Shown in pieces: positions 56,459 through 64,000 of a DNA stretch of 64,000 nt; position 1 is the first letter of the stretch, and every line of letters starts with the position of its first letter. A program made the translations under genes and the position numbers. Under the pieces are notes generated by a model that ran no database searches, was not told the origin of the DNA, and saw only the letters and a program-made list of their open reading frames with translations. The DNA lies in contig NZ_CP061474.1 of NCBI RefSeq assembly GCF_014679505.1, forward strand, positions 2,366,001 through 2,430,000. The letters run 5' to 3'. This stretch comes from Geobacillus sp. 46C-IIa (lineage in GTDB: Bacteria; Bacillota; Bacilli; Bacillales; Anoxybacillaceae).

Positions 56459-57240
56459 CTCCTGAACGTAGCGCTTATATAACGCTTGTGTGCCACTGTT
56501 TTCCTCCCCGGCTTGCGCCAGTTCTTCGTACATCGATTTGGCGAGCGCTAGGCCGGGAAGCGGCAAATTCATTCGTTCCGCTTCTTCAAGCGCAATTTTC
56601 ATATCCTTAATAAAATGTTTAATGTAAAACCCGGGCGCAAAATCGCCGGTGAGCATGCGCGGTGCCAAGTTGCTCAACGACCAGCTGCCTGCCGCCCCTT
56701 TAGCGATGCTCTCAAGCACGCGGAGCGGGTCGAGTCCCGCCTGCTTCGCATACGCCATCGCTTCGCAAACGCCGATCATATTCGTAGCAATGGCGATCTG
56801 GTTGCACATTTTCGTATGCTGGCCCGCTCCGGCTTTTCCTTGCAGAACGATGTTCGTCCCGAGGCGCTCAAGAATCGGCTTGCACGCCAAAAACACCTCT
56901 TCATCACCGCCGACCATGATCGTCAGCGTTCCTTCGCGGGCGCCGATATCCCCGCCGGACACCGGGGCATCCAACGCGTGGATGCCTTTTTGCTTTGCCG
57001 CTTTGTAAATGGCTTGCGCTAGCGTCGGCGTCGAAGTGGTCATATCGATGACATACGTTCCCGGCCGCGCCTGCTCCAAAATGCCGCCCTCACCGAAATA
57101 CACTTGCTCAACATCGTACGGGTAGCCGACCATGGTCATGACAACGTCCGCTTCCCAAGCCAAATCGGCGACCGTTTCCTTCCATACCGCCCCTTCTTCA
57201 AGCAAGTCGAGCGCCTTTTCCTTTGTCCGTGTATGAACGG
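56456..57240 (-). pseudogene. 3-hydroxyisobutyrate dehydrogenase, N-terminus lost
   Basis: NAD-dependent beta-hydroxyacid dehydrogenase family. Conserved parts remain: DVVMTMVGYPYDVEQVYFG, DMTTSTPTLA, DAPVSGGDIGAREGTL, active-site KMCNQIAIA and FIKDMKIALEEA. Family similarity can be followed back to codons reading VHTRTKEKALDLLEEGA, starting near 57238. The frame then meets TGA at 57251-57253, and the first 28 or so residues with the GxGxxG nucleotide motif are missing. A TTG at 57205 could start a 249-residue product, but it has no SD and no cofactor site. Confidence 0.8.
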
Positions 57241-57608
57241 CTGGCGAACATCACTCTTTCCCGTCACTCAACAGCTTCCAAAAACGGCGGAACGCCGGAT
57301 TCAAAAAAGTTTCCCCATTGTGAACTACCCGCCACCTGCGTTTCGTTTAGAGGAGGGGGCTTCAGGCGACTTGTGTGTGTTCGCCGAACGGTAAGCCGCG
57401 CACAAGAACCCTTTACACTTCCCTTCATTCCGAAGGTGCCCGTTTGAACCATTAACGATCCTATTGATTGGCGATGGCCAGCCAAAATTCATCTCCCATC
57501 CACTCATCGGGCTGCGCCCGGCACGTTCCTTGGGGATGGGAGACTTCTTTCGGAAATGACGTAAAAAATCCTTCTCGCACTCCGGATGAGCGACAAGGCA
57601 TGAGCTTT
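57241..57608. other. Structured non-coding segment, possible IS605/TnpB-type remnant
   Basis: This 368-bp gap replaces the start of the dehydrogenase gene. It has no good frame. Plus-strand features include AACTACCCGCCACCT (57322-57336), AGAGGAGGGGGCTTCAGGCG (57349-57368), and a nested hairpin: TCTCCCATCC/GGATGGGAGA (57492-57501, 57534-57543) with CGGGC/GCCCG inside. The GGGGGCTTC block is reminiscent of right ends of IS605/IS1341 elements with TnpB. No transposase remains, so identity is uncertain. Confidence 0.35.
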
Positions 57609-58394
57609 CTAAATCGCTTTCACCATACCGCCATCGACGATCAACGCCTGCCCGGTGACGTACGAGTTTGCCTCCGACAGCAAAAAGACGACAACGTTGG
57701 CAAACTCCTCAGGCGTCCCGTAACGGCCGAGCGGAATGACGCTTCTCATGCGCGCTTCCATTTCCTCTTTCGTAATGCCGAGCTTTTCCGCATTCACCTT
57801 GTCTAAAAAGGCGACCCGTTCCGTCGCGATCCGTCCGGGAGCGACTGTGTTGATCAAAATGTTGTCAGGGGCGAACTCCGCCGCAAGCGTTTTCGTCAGC
57901 CCGACAATCCCGGTGCGGAACGTATTGGACAAGATGAGCCCCGGAATAGGCTCTTTGATGGACGACGAGGCGATATTGACAATTTTGCCGCCTTTTTTCT
58001 TTAAATAAGGCAGCGCTTCACGAATCAGCCGAATGTAGCTCAATAAATTGAGCTCGAACGCGTATTGCCAGTCTTCGTCGCTCACTGTTTCGAACGTTCC
58101 CGCCGGAGGGCCGCCGGCGTTATTGACAAGCAAATCGATCGTTCCAAACGTCTCCGCCGTTTTGGCGACAAGCCGACGGATGTCATCCGCTTTCGTCACA
58201 TCGGCGCGCACATAAGCGACGCGCCCCTTATGTAAACTGCTCAGCTCCTCGGCGACTTCCTGCAGTTTTTCCTCATTCCGGCTTGTAATCATCACGTTCG
58301 CTCCTTCAAGCACAAGCGCCCGGGCAATCGCCTTGCCAAGCCCTTGGCTTGAGGCAGCAACAAGCGCCGTTTTCCCGGCCAATCCGAACTCCAT
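57609..58394 (-). CDS. SDR oxidoreductase (3-oxoacyl reductase-like)
   Basis: Classical SDR, 261 residues. Cofactor site ASSQGLGKAIARAL, NNAGGPPAGTFE near 90, catalytic region IASSSIKEPIPGL where the usual YxxxK is replaced by FRTGIVGLTK, and tail VDGGMVKAI. This pattern matches a Bacillus subgroup annotated as 3-oxoacyl-ACP reductase homologues; activity is uncertain because the Tyr is not in place. ATG at 58394 follows GGGGGG at 6 nt; ATG at 58400 is too close. Confidence 0.84.
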   Translation of the reverse strand: MEFGLAGKTALVAASSQGLGKAIARALVLEGANVMITSRNEEKLQEVAEELSSLHKGRVAYVRADVTKADDIRRLVAKTAETFGTIDLLVNNAGGPPAGTFETVSDEDWQYAFELNLLSYIRLIREALPYLKKKGGKIVNIASSSIKEPIPGLILSNTFRTGIVGLTKTLAAEFAPDNILINTVAPGRIATERVAFLDKVNAEKLGITKEEMEARMRSVIPLGRYGTPEEFANVVVFLLSEANSYVTGQALIVDGGMVKAI

Positions 58395-58473
58395 GGTCAT
58401 CCCCCCGAAAAAATAGTCATAACAAGTAACAATATTCGCGCTCGTTCGCCATTTTCCTTCTTTGCGGATCCGC

Positions 58474-58507
58474 GAAAAAAGCGATTCGCCTGGCGAATCA
58501 CTTTTTT
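58474..58507 (-). terminator. Terminator of the 73-residue gene
   Basis: Minus strand: GATTCGCC and GGCGAATC with almost no loop, then TTTTTT; it overlaps the gene's stop codon. Confidence 0.83.
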
Positions 58508-58719
58508 CCTTCCATTAATGACCGAAATGGTTTCATTCCTTCTTCCACTTCAAGGTGATCAACGTGGAATGGGCCAGGGTTGGCCGACTGCAGCGGATCA
58601 GCATCGCTTCGCACCCCGATGGCCTCGGCGCCGTCAGCAGCCGCATCATTGATGATGCTTTCGCGGGCGCCGTCGCGGTAAAACTCGTGCGGATGGTCGT
58701 TTCGTCCGCGCTCTGGCAT
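58498..58719 (-). CDS. Hypothetical 73-residue acidic protein
   Basis: Not recognised. Polar protein with MPERGRNDHPHEFYRDGARE, then DAAADGAEAIGVRSDADPLQ, and NPGPFHVDHLEVEEG. No membrane or signal segment. ATG at 58719 has an excellent SD AAAGGAGGAG 7 nt upstream. It lies downstream of the odhB terminator on the same strand. Confidence 0.75.
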   Translation of the reverse strand: MPERGRNDHPHEFYRDGARESIINDAAADGAEAIGVRSDADPLQSANPGPFHVDHLEVEEGMKPFRSLMEGKK

Positions 58720-58798
58720 ATGATCTCCTCCTTTTTGACGGTAGTTTTCCGTAAAACAGGGAAGTTCATTCGCCGCGCTGTACCGTTTCGCTGATAAA

Positions 58799-58832
58799 AA
58801 CGGGGAGCCCGCACGCCGCGGACTCCTTTTTT
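58799..58832 (-). terminator. Terminator of odhAB
   Basis: GGAG-CCGC and GCGG-CTCC form a bulged stem (58805-58823). On the minus strand CCG and TTTTT follow; the long T-run on the other strand suggests it can also work from the plus side. Confidence 0.8.
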
Positions 58833-58840
58833 TTTCGGTA

Positions 58841-60124
58841 TTAACTTTCAAGCAATAAGTCTTCCGGATTTTCGATCAAGTCTTTCACCGTTTTTAAGAA
58901 CCCAACCGCTTCCTTGCCGTCGATGATGCGGTGATCGTACGACAGGGCGACGTACATCATCGGACGGTTTTCAATCCGCTCCTCATCGATGGCTACCGGA
59001 CGCAGCTTGATCGAATGCATCCCTAAAATGCCGACCTGCGGACCGTTTAAGAGCGGGGTCGATAAAAGCGAGCCGAATACGCCGCCGTTTGTGATCGTAA
59101 ACGTGCCGCCTTGCAAATCGGCGAGCGACAGCTTGTTGCTCCGCGCTTTCGCCGCTAATTCGGCGATGTCCCGCTCAATTTCGGCGAAGTTTTTCCGGTC
59201 GCAGTCGCGCACAACCGGAACGACAAGCCCTTCATCGGTCGAAACGGCCACGCCGATGTCGTAATATTTTTTCAGCAAAATTTCATCGCCCTGAATTTCC
59301 GCGTTGACGTATGGATATTTTTTCAGCGCCGCCACGGCCGCTTTGACGAAAAACGACATAAAGCCAAGGCGGACGTCATGCTCTTCAAAAAACTTGTCTT
59401 TTTTCCGTTTGCGCAACTCCATGACCGCTGACATGTCGATTTCGTTGAACGTCGTCAGCATCGCGGTCGATTGCGAAACTTCAAGCAGCCGCTTGGCGAT
59501 CGTTTGCCGGCGGCGCGACATTTTTTCGCGGATGACCGGCTTGCCGCTTTCCGCTGCGGGAGTCGGCGTTGGCGCCGAAACGGGCGCCGCCGTCGGAGCC
59601 GGTTGCGGCGCCGCTTGCGGAACAGCGGCCGGCTGGGCGGCAAATGAAGCAACGTCCTGCTTGCGGACGCGCCCAAGCGGATCAACGGTCGGCACTTGCG
59701 CCAAATCGATCCCTTTTTCGCGCGCCATTTTTCGGGCGGCCGGCGAAGCGACCGGGCGTTGGCCCGGCGCTTGGGCGACAGCGACCGGCTGCGGTGCCTG
59801 TTGCTCGGCGCGGTCAGCCGGCATGACCGTTTCCGTTTCGTCAACCGGCTTTGGTGCGGCCTGCGGGGCAGCGGCTGGTGCTGCAGCCGCTCCCTCGCCG
59901 ATGATGGCGATCGCTTGGCCGACGGCGACCGTGTCGCCTTCATTCGCCAGCAACTGCTGCAAAACGCCCGACTCTTCAGCCATAATTTCGACGTTCACTT
60001 TATCCGTTTCTAATTCACAAATCGACTCGCCTTTTTCCACATAGTCGCCCGGCTTTTTCAACCATTGAGCGATGGTGCCTTCGGTGATGGACTCTGCTAG
60101 TTCCGGGACTTTGATCTCAGCCAC
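58841..60124 (-). CDS. odhB: Dihydrolipoamide succinyltransferase (E2o)
   Basis: Core E2 of 2-oxoglutarate dehydrogenase, 427 residues. Domain order: lipoyl domain (1-77, lysine in [10 protein letters not shown]), Ala/Pro/Gln linker, binding domain (about 125-160, [18 protein letters not shown]), second Ala/Pro linker, catalytic domain ending with [14 protein letters not shown] near 398. ATG at 60124 lies 25 bp after odhA. The E3 partner is encoded by pdhD about 35 kb away. Confidence 0.96.
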   Translation of the reverse strand: MAEIKVPELAESITEGTIAQWLKKPGDYVEKGESICELETDKVNVEIMAEESGVLQQLLANEGDTVAVGQAIAIIGEGAAAAPAAAPQAAPKPVDETETVMPADRAEQQAPQPVAVAQAPGQRPVASPAARKMAREKGIDLAQVPTVDPLGRVRKQDVASFAAQPAAVPQAAPQPAPTAAPVSAPTPTPAAESGKPVIREKMSRRRQTIAKRLLEVSQSTAMLTTFNEIDMSAVMELRKRKKDKFFEEHDVRLGFMSFFVKAAVAALKKYPYVNAEIQGDEILLKKYYDIGVAVSTDEGLVVPVVRDCDRKNFAEIERDIAELAAKARSNKLSLADLQGGTFTITNGGVFGSLLSTPLLNGPQVGILGMHSIKLRPVAIDEERIENRPMMYVALSYDHRIIDGKEAVGFLKTVKDLIENPEDLLLES

Positions 60125-60149
60125 GTTGATGCCCTCCTCAAACGTTCAA

Positions 60150-63005
60150 TCATCGTTCATATTTCGTTAATGCACAGCGAATAATGCGCTCCTGCTCTTT
60201 CCGGTGGACGACCGGATCGCCTTCCGCCGGACTCGCCCGCCGGCGCCGCCCGATATAGCTGACATCGACGCCGTCTGGGGCAAGGGCCCGCAGGCGCGGC
60301 TCCATATACGTCCAAGCGCCCATGTTTTTCGGCTCCTCTTGCACCCAAACGAGCTCTTTTACGTTCGGGTAACGCGCGATAATCGCCTGCACCGCTTCTT
60401 CTGGGAACGGATACAGCTCTTCAACGCGCACGACATGCAGCCAGTCAAGCCCTTCCATTTTGCCGATTTGTTCCGCTAAATCAATCATCAGCTTGCCAGT
60501 GCCAAACATGATCCGCTCGACCTTGCTGGCGTCAGTCCCTAATCCCGGCTGCTCGAGCACCGGCGAGAATGCGCCATGAACAAGCGCATCAGCGTCGGAT
60601 GCCGCCAGCGGATGACGGAGCAAGCTTTTCGGCGTCATTAAGACGAGCGGGCGCACTTCTTCTTTTTGCAGCAGCGCCGCTTGCCGACGCAAAATATGGA
60701 AATATTGTGCTGCTGTCGACAAGTTGGCGACCGTCCAGTTGTTTTCCGCCGCCAGCTGCAAAAACCGCTCGACGCGGCCGCTCGAATGTTCCGGCCCTTG
60801 CCCTTCATAACCGTGCGGCAAAAGCATGACGAGCCCGGACTTTTGACCCCATTTTGCCCGCCCCGACGAGATAAACTGGTCAAACATGACTTGCGCCATG
60901 TTGGCGAAGTCGCCAAACTGCGCTTCCCAAAGCACGAGCGTTTCCGGCGCGTACACGTTGTAGCCGTATTCATAACCGAGCACGGCCGCCTCAGTCAACG
61001 GGCTGTTGTAAACGACAAACGAAGCTTTCGCGCCGCTGATATGATGAAGCGGAACGTACTCTTTGCCCGTTTTCACATCGTGCAGCACTAAATGGCGCTG
61101 GGCAAACGTGCCGCGCTGTGAGTCTTGGCCGGTGAGGCGGATCGGCACGCCATCTTGCAAAATCGTCGCAAACGCCAACGTTTCCGCGTGCGCCCAGTCG
61201 ATTTTGCCATTTTGCATAAATACGCCGCTGCGCCGCTTTAAAATGCGCTCAAGCTTGTTAAAGACATGGAAGTCAGCCGGGAACTCGAGCAGCTCCTCAT
61301 TGATGCGGTGAAGCACGTCTTTCGCCACGCCTGTTCTCACTTCCGGCAGCCGGTCGACGACCGGTTTTGGCGGATCCATAATGAAATCGAGCTCCTCTTC
61401 GTTTTTCGGCACCCGTTCATAAGCAATTTTCAACCGTTCGGCCACTTCCTGTTCCATTTCTTCGACTTCCTGCTCGGCGATGATCCCCTTTTCAACCAGC
61501 TTTTGCGCATACAGCTCGCGCACGGTCGGATGCTGGTGAATGATGCTGTACATGATCGGGTTCGTCGCCATCGGCTCATCCATTTCGTTATGGCCGAAGC
61601 GGCGATAGCCGATCAAGTCGATGACAAAATCTTTTTTAAACCGCTGGCGATACGCAAACGCCAAGCTTGCCGCCGCCAGGCAGGCCTCCGGATCGTCGGC
61701 ATTGACATGCACAATCGGCACTTCAAACCCTTTCGCCATATCGGAAGCATACGTTGTCGAACGGGAATCGTAACTTTCCGTCGTAAAGCCGATCATGTTG
61801 TTGGCGATAATATGAATGGCTCCGCCGGTCGTATAGCCGCCCAGCTGGCTTAAGTTGAGCGTTTCAGCCACAATGCCTTGCCCCGGGAAAGCAGCATCGC
61901 CATGAATTAAAATGGCAAACGAAGCCTCTGTCTTTTGCTCCGGCACGCCCGGTTTGGTCCGGTCTTCTTGCGCGGCGCGCGTATAACCGAGCACGACCGG
62001 ATTGACGACTTCAAGATGGCTCGGGTTGTTGGCGAGCGTAATTCGCATCGTATGGGCGCTTTGATTGCGCAGGCGGCGCGCCGCCCCCAAATGGTATTTC
62101 ACGTCGCCCGTCCAGCCATAGGTAATGGCCACCGCTCCTTCAGACGGAATAAAGTTTTTGCTCTCCGCATGCTGAAACTCGGCGAAAATCATTTCATACG
62201 GCTTTCCAAGCACATGCGCAAGCACGTTCAGCCGGCCGCGGTGCGCCATGCCGATGTTGACGGCGTCAATCTCCTGTTCGATCGCCTGGCGAACAAGCTC
62301 ATCGAGGAGCGGCACCATGGCGTCAAGTCCCTCAATCGAAAAGCGCTTTTGCCCGACATACGTCCGGTGGATGAATTTTTCAAACCCCTCCACTTCCGTC
62401 AGGCGGCGCAACAAAGCGACCCGCTCTTTGTTCGCCAAGCTCGGATAGTACGCTCCGGACTCGATTTGCTGGATGAGCCAGTTCCTTTCCTCTAGATTAT
62501 GTACTTGCGAGAATTCAAAGGCGATTTTATCTGTATAGATTTTGCGCAAGTGCAAGATGGCATCCCAGCCGTTTTTGACATGCGCCGGGGCATGCGGGCA
62601 AAGAAATGCGACCGGAATGCGCTTTAAATCTTCCTCCGTCAAATCATACTCATCAAGTTCGAGGCGGCGCAGCTTTTTCTCCTCTTTCACAATCGGGTTC
62701 GTATCGGCGGCCAGATGGCCATAATGGCGAATGCTGTCCGCCAATTTGACGGCGGCGACAAGCTTGCTGAACACGGTCGGTGTTTCCGGCAGCCGGAACG
62801 TTTGATGCGTCTGCGCCGCTTCATGATCCGCAGGAGAAACCGGCTCCTCGACGACCGGCGCCCCCCATTGTTCAAACAATTGTTTTAGTTCCGGGTCGAC
62901 GCTGTCCGGGTCATCGAGATACTGTTCGTACATTTCGATGACATAGCCGAGGTTCGGCCCGTAAAACTGGCTCCACGGTTGAGCGTAGTTCGTCTGTTTT
63001 GCCAT
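60150..63005 (-). CDS. odhA: 2-oxoglutarate dehydrogenase E1 component
   Basis: TPP-dependent decarboxylase of the TCA cycle, 951 residues. N-terminal E2-binding part [20 protein letters not shown]; active-site region [20 protein letters not shown] near 275; TPP motif [20 protein letters not shown] near 380; C-terminal [17 protein letters not shown] and [15 protein letters not shown] near 690-725. I chose ATG at 63005, behind GGAGGTTTTTTC; 43 upstream codons of the longer frame are not family-like. A cre-like box sits at its predicted transcription start. Confidence 0.95.
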   Translation of the reverse strand: MAKQTNYAQPWSQFYGPNLGYVIEMYEQYLDDPDSVDPELKQLFEQWGAPVVEEPVSPADHEAAQTHQTFRLPETPTVFSKLVAAVKLADSIRHYGHLAADTNPIVKEEKKLRRLELDEYDLTEEDLKRIPVAFLCPHAPAHVKNGWDAILHLRKIYTDKIAFEFSQVHNLEERNWLIQQIESGAYYPSLANKERVALLRRLTEVEGFEKFIHRTYVGQKRFSIEGLDAMVPLLDELVRQAIEQEIDAVNIGMAHRGRLNVLAHVLGKPYEMIFAEFQHAESKNFIPSEGAVAITYGWTGDVKYHLGAARRLRNQSAHTMRITLANNPSHLEVVNPVVLGYTRAAQEDRTKPGVPEQKTEASFAILIHGDAAFPGQGIVAETLNLSQLGGYTTGGAIHIIANNMIGFTTESYDSRSTTYASDMAKGFEVPIVHVNADDPEACLAAASLAFAYRQRFKKDFVIDLIGYRRFGHNEMDEPMATNPIMYSIIHQHPTVRELYAQKLVEKGIIAEQEVEEMEQEVAERLKIAYERVPKNEEELDFIMDPPKPVVDRLPEVRTGVAKDVLHRINEELLEFPADFHVFNKLERILKRRSGVFMQNGKIDWAHAETLAFATILQDGVPIRLTGQDSQRGTFAQRHLVLHDVKTGKEYVPLHHISGAKASFVVYNSPLTEAAVLGYEYGYNVYAPETLVLWEAQFGDFANMAQVMFDQFISSGRAKWGQKSGLVMLLPHGYEGQGPEHSSGRVERFLQLAAENNWTVANLSTAAQYFHILRRQAALLQKEEVRPLVLMTPKSLLRHPLAASDADALVHGAFSPVLEQPGLGTDASKVERIMFGTGKLMIDLAEQIGKMEGLDWLHVVRVEELYPFPEEAVQAIIARYPNVKELVWVQEEPKNMGAWTYMEPRLRALAPDGVDVSYIGRRRRASPAEGDPVVHRKEQERIIRCALTKYER

Positions 63006-63299
63006 CGTGAAAAAACCTCCAACTAGTTTTCGTGTCCCTCGGGTCAGCCGGCGGCGATGATTAAGACGCCGCGCCCCCATTTGGCTACCATTATTCCCGA
63101 ATGAACAACAAAATAACTGTATAAACGTTTTCACTGTTTATTTTAGCACTATTAGCCGCTAAAATCGACGCAGAAACTTAAAAAAATTCAACTCATTATC
63201 ATTGTATGAATAGTATGAATAGAAAAAATAAAATGTCCGTTTGAGAGGCGGCCGGCTAAACGGCGGACAACGCGCGTCCGCAGCCTGGCTGCGCCAATG
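63006..63299. other. odhA upstream region
   Basis: Non-coding region between the MCP terminator and odhA. On the minus strand a -10-like TAAAAT lies at 63145-63140, with a cre-like box right after it. A GC-rich part near 63250-63295 holds partial inverted repeats. No small gene is seen. Confidence 0.5.
63120..63133 (-). promoter_or_regulatory. cre-like box at the odhA promoter
   Basis: Minus strand TGAAAACGTTTATA, two mismatches from the palindromic cre TGAAAACGTTTTCA. It lies at about +1 to +14 of the predicted transcript, a usual position for CcpA repression. Confidence 0.5.
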
Positions 63300-63331
63300 A
63301 AAAAACGCAGCCGGACAAAGGCTGCGCTTTT
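63300..63331 (-). terminator. Terminator of the receptor gene
   Basis: Minus strand: GCGCAGCC and GGCTGCG around a 7-nt loop, followed by TTTTTT, directly after the stop codon. Confidence 0.88.
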
Positions 63332-64000
63332 TTACGAGAGCTTGAATTTTTCCACAAGCTGCTTCAATTGTCGGCTCATCTCGCTTAACGTTTCCGCTGA
63401 TTCGGTCACTGTCGCAAGCGCCTGCAGCTGGTCATCGGCCGAAGCGGCCACTTCTTCTGCCGCTGCCGCCGATTGCTGGGCAATGGCGGCAATGTTTTGC
63501 ATCGCGCCAATCACATCGTCTTTGCTTCCGTTCATCCGCTTCGCTTCTTCCATCACAGCGGCGAGCGCAGCTGTTAATTGTTCCATCATGCCGGTGATTT
63601 TCATGAACGAATCGCCGGTCGTATGCACCGCTTCCCGCTGCTCGTTGTACGCTTGTTTGGAGCGGCCGACGGCCTCGATCGCCAATCCGGCTTGCTGCTG
63701 AATAGCCGCAATGGTCGCACGGATCATTTCGGTCGCTTTTGCTGACTGTTCCGCCAGCTTGCGCACCTCGTCGGCGACAACGGCAAACCCTTTGCCATGC
63801 TCGCCGGCGCGCGCTGCCTCAATGCTCGCGTTTAACGCAAGCAAGTTCGTCTGTCCGGAAATGGCGGTAATCGTTTGAATGACTCCATCAATTTCATCCA
63901 TTTTTTTGACCAGATCGCTAATGACGTTTTCTACTGCGGACAGCTCGTGTTTCGCTTCCTCCGATTTTTGCTGCAAAACATTTAAATGCTCCAGGCCGTC
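63332..64000 (-). CDS. Methyl-accepting chemotaxis protein, C-terminal part
   Basis: The frame is open to the right edge; 222 codons of the cytoplasmic signalling domain are present. The conserved hairpin tip [20 protein letters not shown] lies near residue 50 of the visible part and is followed by [20 protein letters not shown]. Long Ala/Gln/Glu coiled coils occur on both sides, ending [14 protein letters not shown] without a CheR-binding pentapeptide. The sensing part is outside, so the ligand is unknown. Confidence 0.92.
   Translation of the reverse strand, partial: DGLEHLNVLQQKSEEAKHELSAVENVISDLVKKMDEIDGVIQTITAISGQTNLLALNASIEAARAGEHGKGFAVVADEVRKLAEQSAKATEMIRATIAAIQQQAGLAIEAVGRSKQAYNEQREAVHTTGDSFMKITGMMEQLTAALAAVMEEAKRMNGSKDDVIGAMQNIAAIAQQSAAAAEEVAASADDQLQALATVTESAETLSEMSRQLKQLVEKFKLS

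Overview
This window is a stretch of chromosome from a thermophilic Bacillaceae, almost certainly Geobacillus. The pyruvate dehydrogenase subunits read like the classic 'Bacillus stearothermophilus' enzymes, many starts are TTG or GTG behind strong Shine-Dalgarno (SD) sequences, and gene order follows the Bacillus subtilis cta-pyc-fts-yla / ykt-speA / pdh / ykr / yku chromosome in reverse. No tRNA, rRNA, CRISPR array or intact transposon is visible. Nearly every gene boundary is marked by a clear rho-independent terminator.

Layout. 1-5.1 kb: caa3 oxidase genes ctaD (cut by the left edge), ctaC and ctaB, divergent from ctaA (heme A synthase). 5.2-17.8 kb: pycA, ftsW, ylaN, ylaL, ylaK (PIN-PhoH), ylaJ, ylaI, ylaH, typA, ylaF, suhB, with a structured RNA between ylaJ and ylaI. 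17.9-21.1 kb: yktA, a flavin oxidoreductase, speA, and a dual-function small RNA of the SR1 type encoding SR1P. 21.2-27.1 kb: two small unknown genes and the pdhABCD operon. 27.1-31.5 kb: an AT-rich gap with a candidate terminated small RNA, def, a HAD phosphatase, a 23-codon gene for a strongly cationic amphipathic peptide, rpoY and rnjA. 31.6-40.9 kb: ktrC, ykuV, ykuU, ykuS, dapL, dapH, darB, abbA, ykuI, fadH, ykuE, ykyB.

40.9-47.7 kb is an accessory block between ykyB and patA. It holds a tightly coupled trio (REC-GGDEF-REC diguanylate cyclase, membrane-anchored HEAT-like protein, GT2 polysaccharide synthase), a DUF1906 protein, corA and an IDEAL-domain protein. 49-58.5 kb is catabolic: an ACAD10/11-like acyl-CoA dehydrogenase, SDR, acyl-CoA ligase, TetR regulator, ACAD10/11-type kinase, a ComB-like phosphatase and a quinone reductase. 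A perfect 18-bp palindrome sits just downstream of the promoter. This gene set resembles a two-protein version of the phosphorylating 4-hydroxyacyl-CoA pathway (human ACAD11, Pseudomonas Lva) and is the best candidate here for an undescribed system. Beside it lie a decapitated 3-hydroxyisobutyrate dehydrogenase and a structured segment that may be an insertion-sequence remnant. 58.8-63.1 kb: odhAB with a cre-like box; the window ends inside a chemotaxis-type receptor.

How it fits together: the core encodes pyruvate and 2-oxoglutarate oxidation, anaplerosis and the terminal oxidase. PycA, DarB and KtrC are all known c-di-AMP-linked proteins in relatives. The accessory parts add a probable c-di-GMP-controlled exopolysaccharide system and an acid-degradation regulon.
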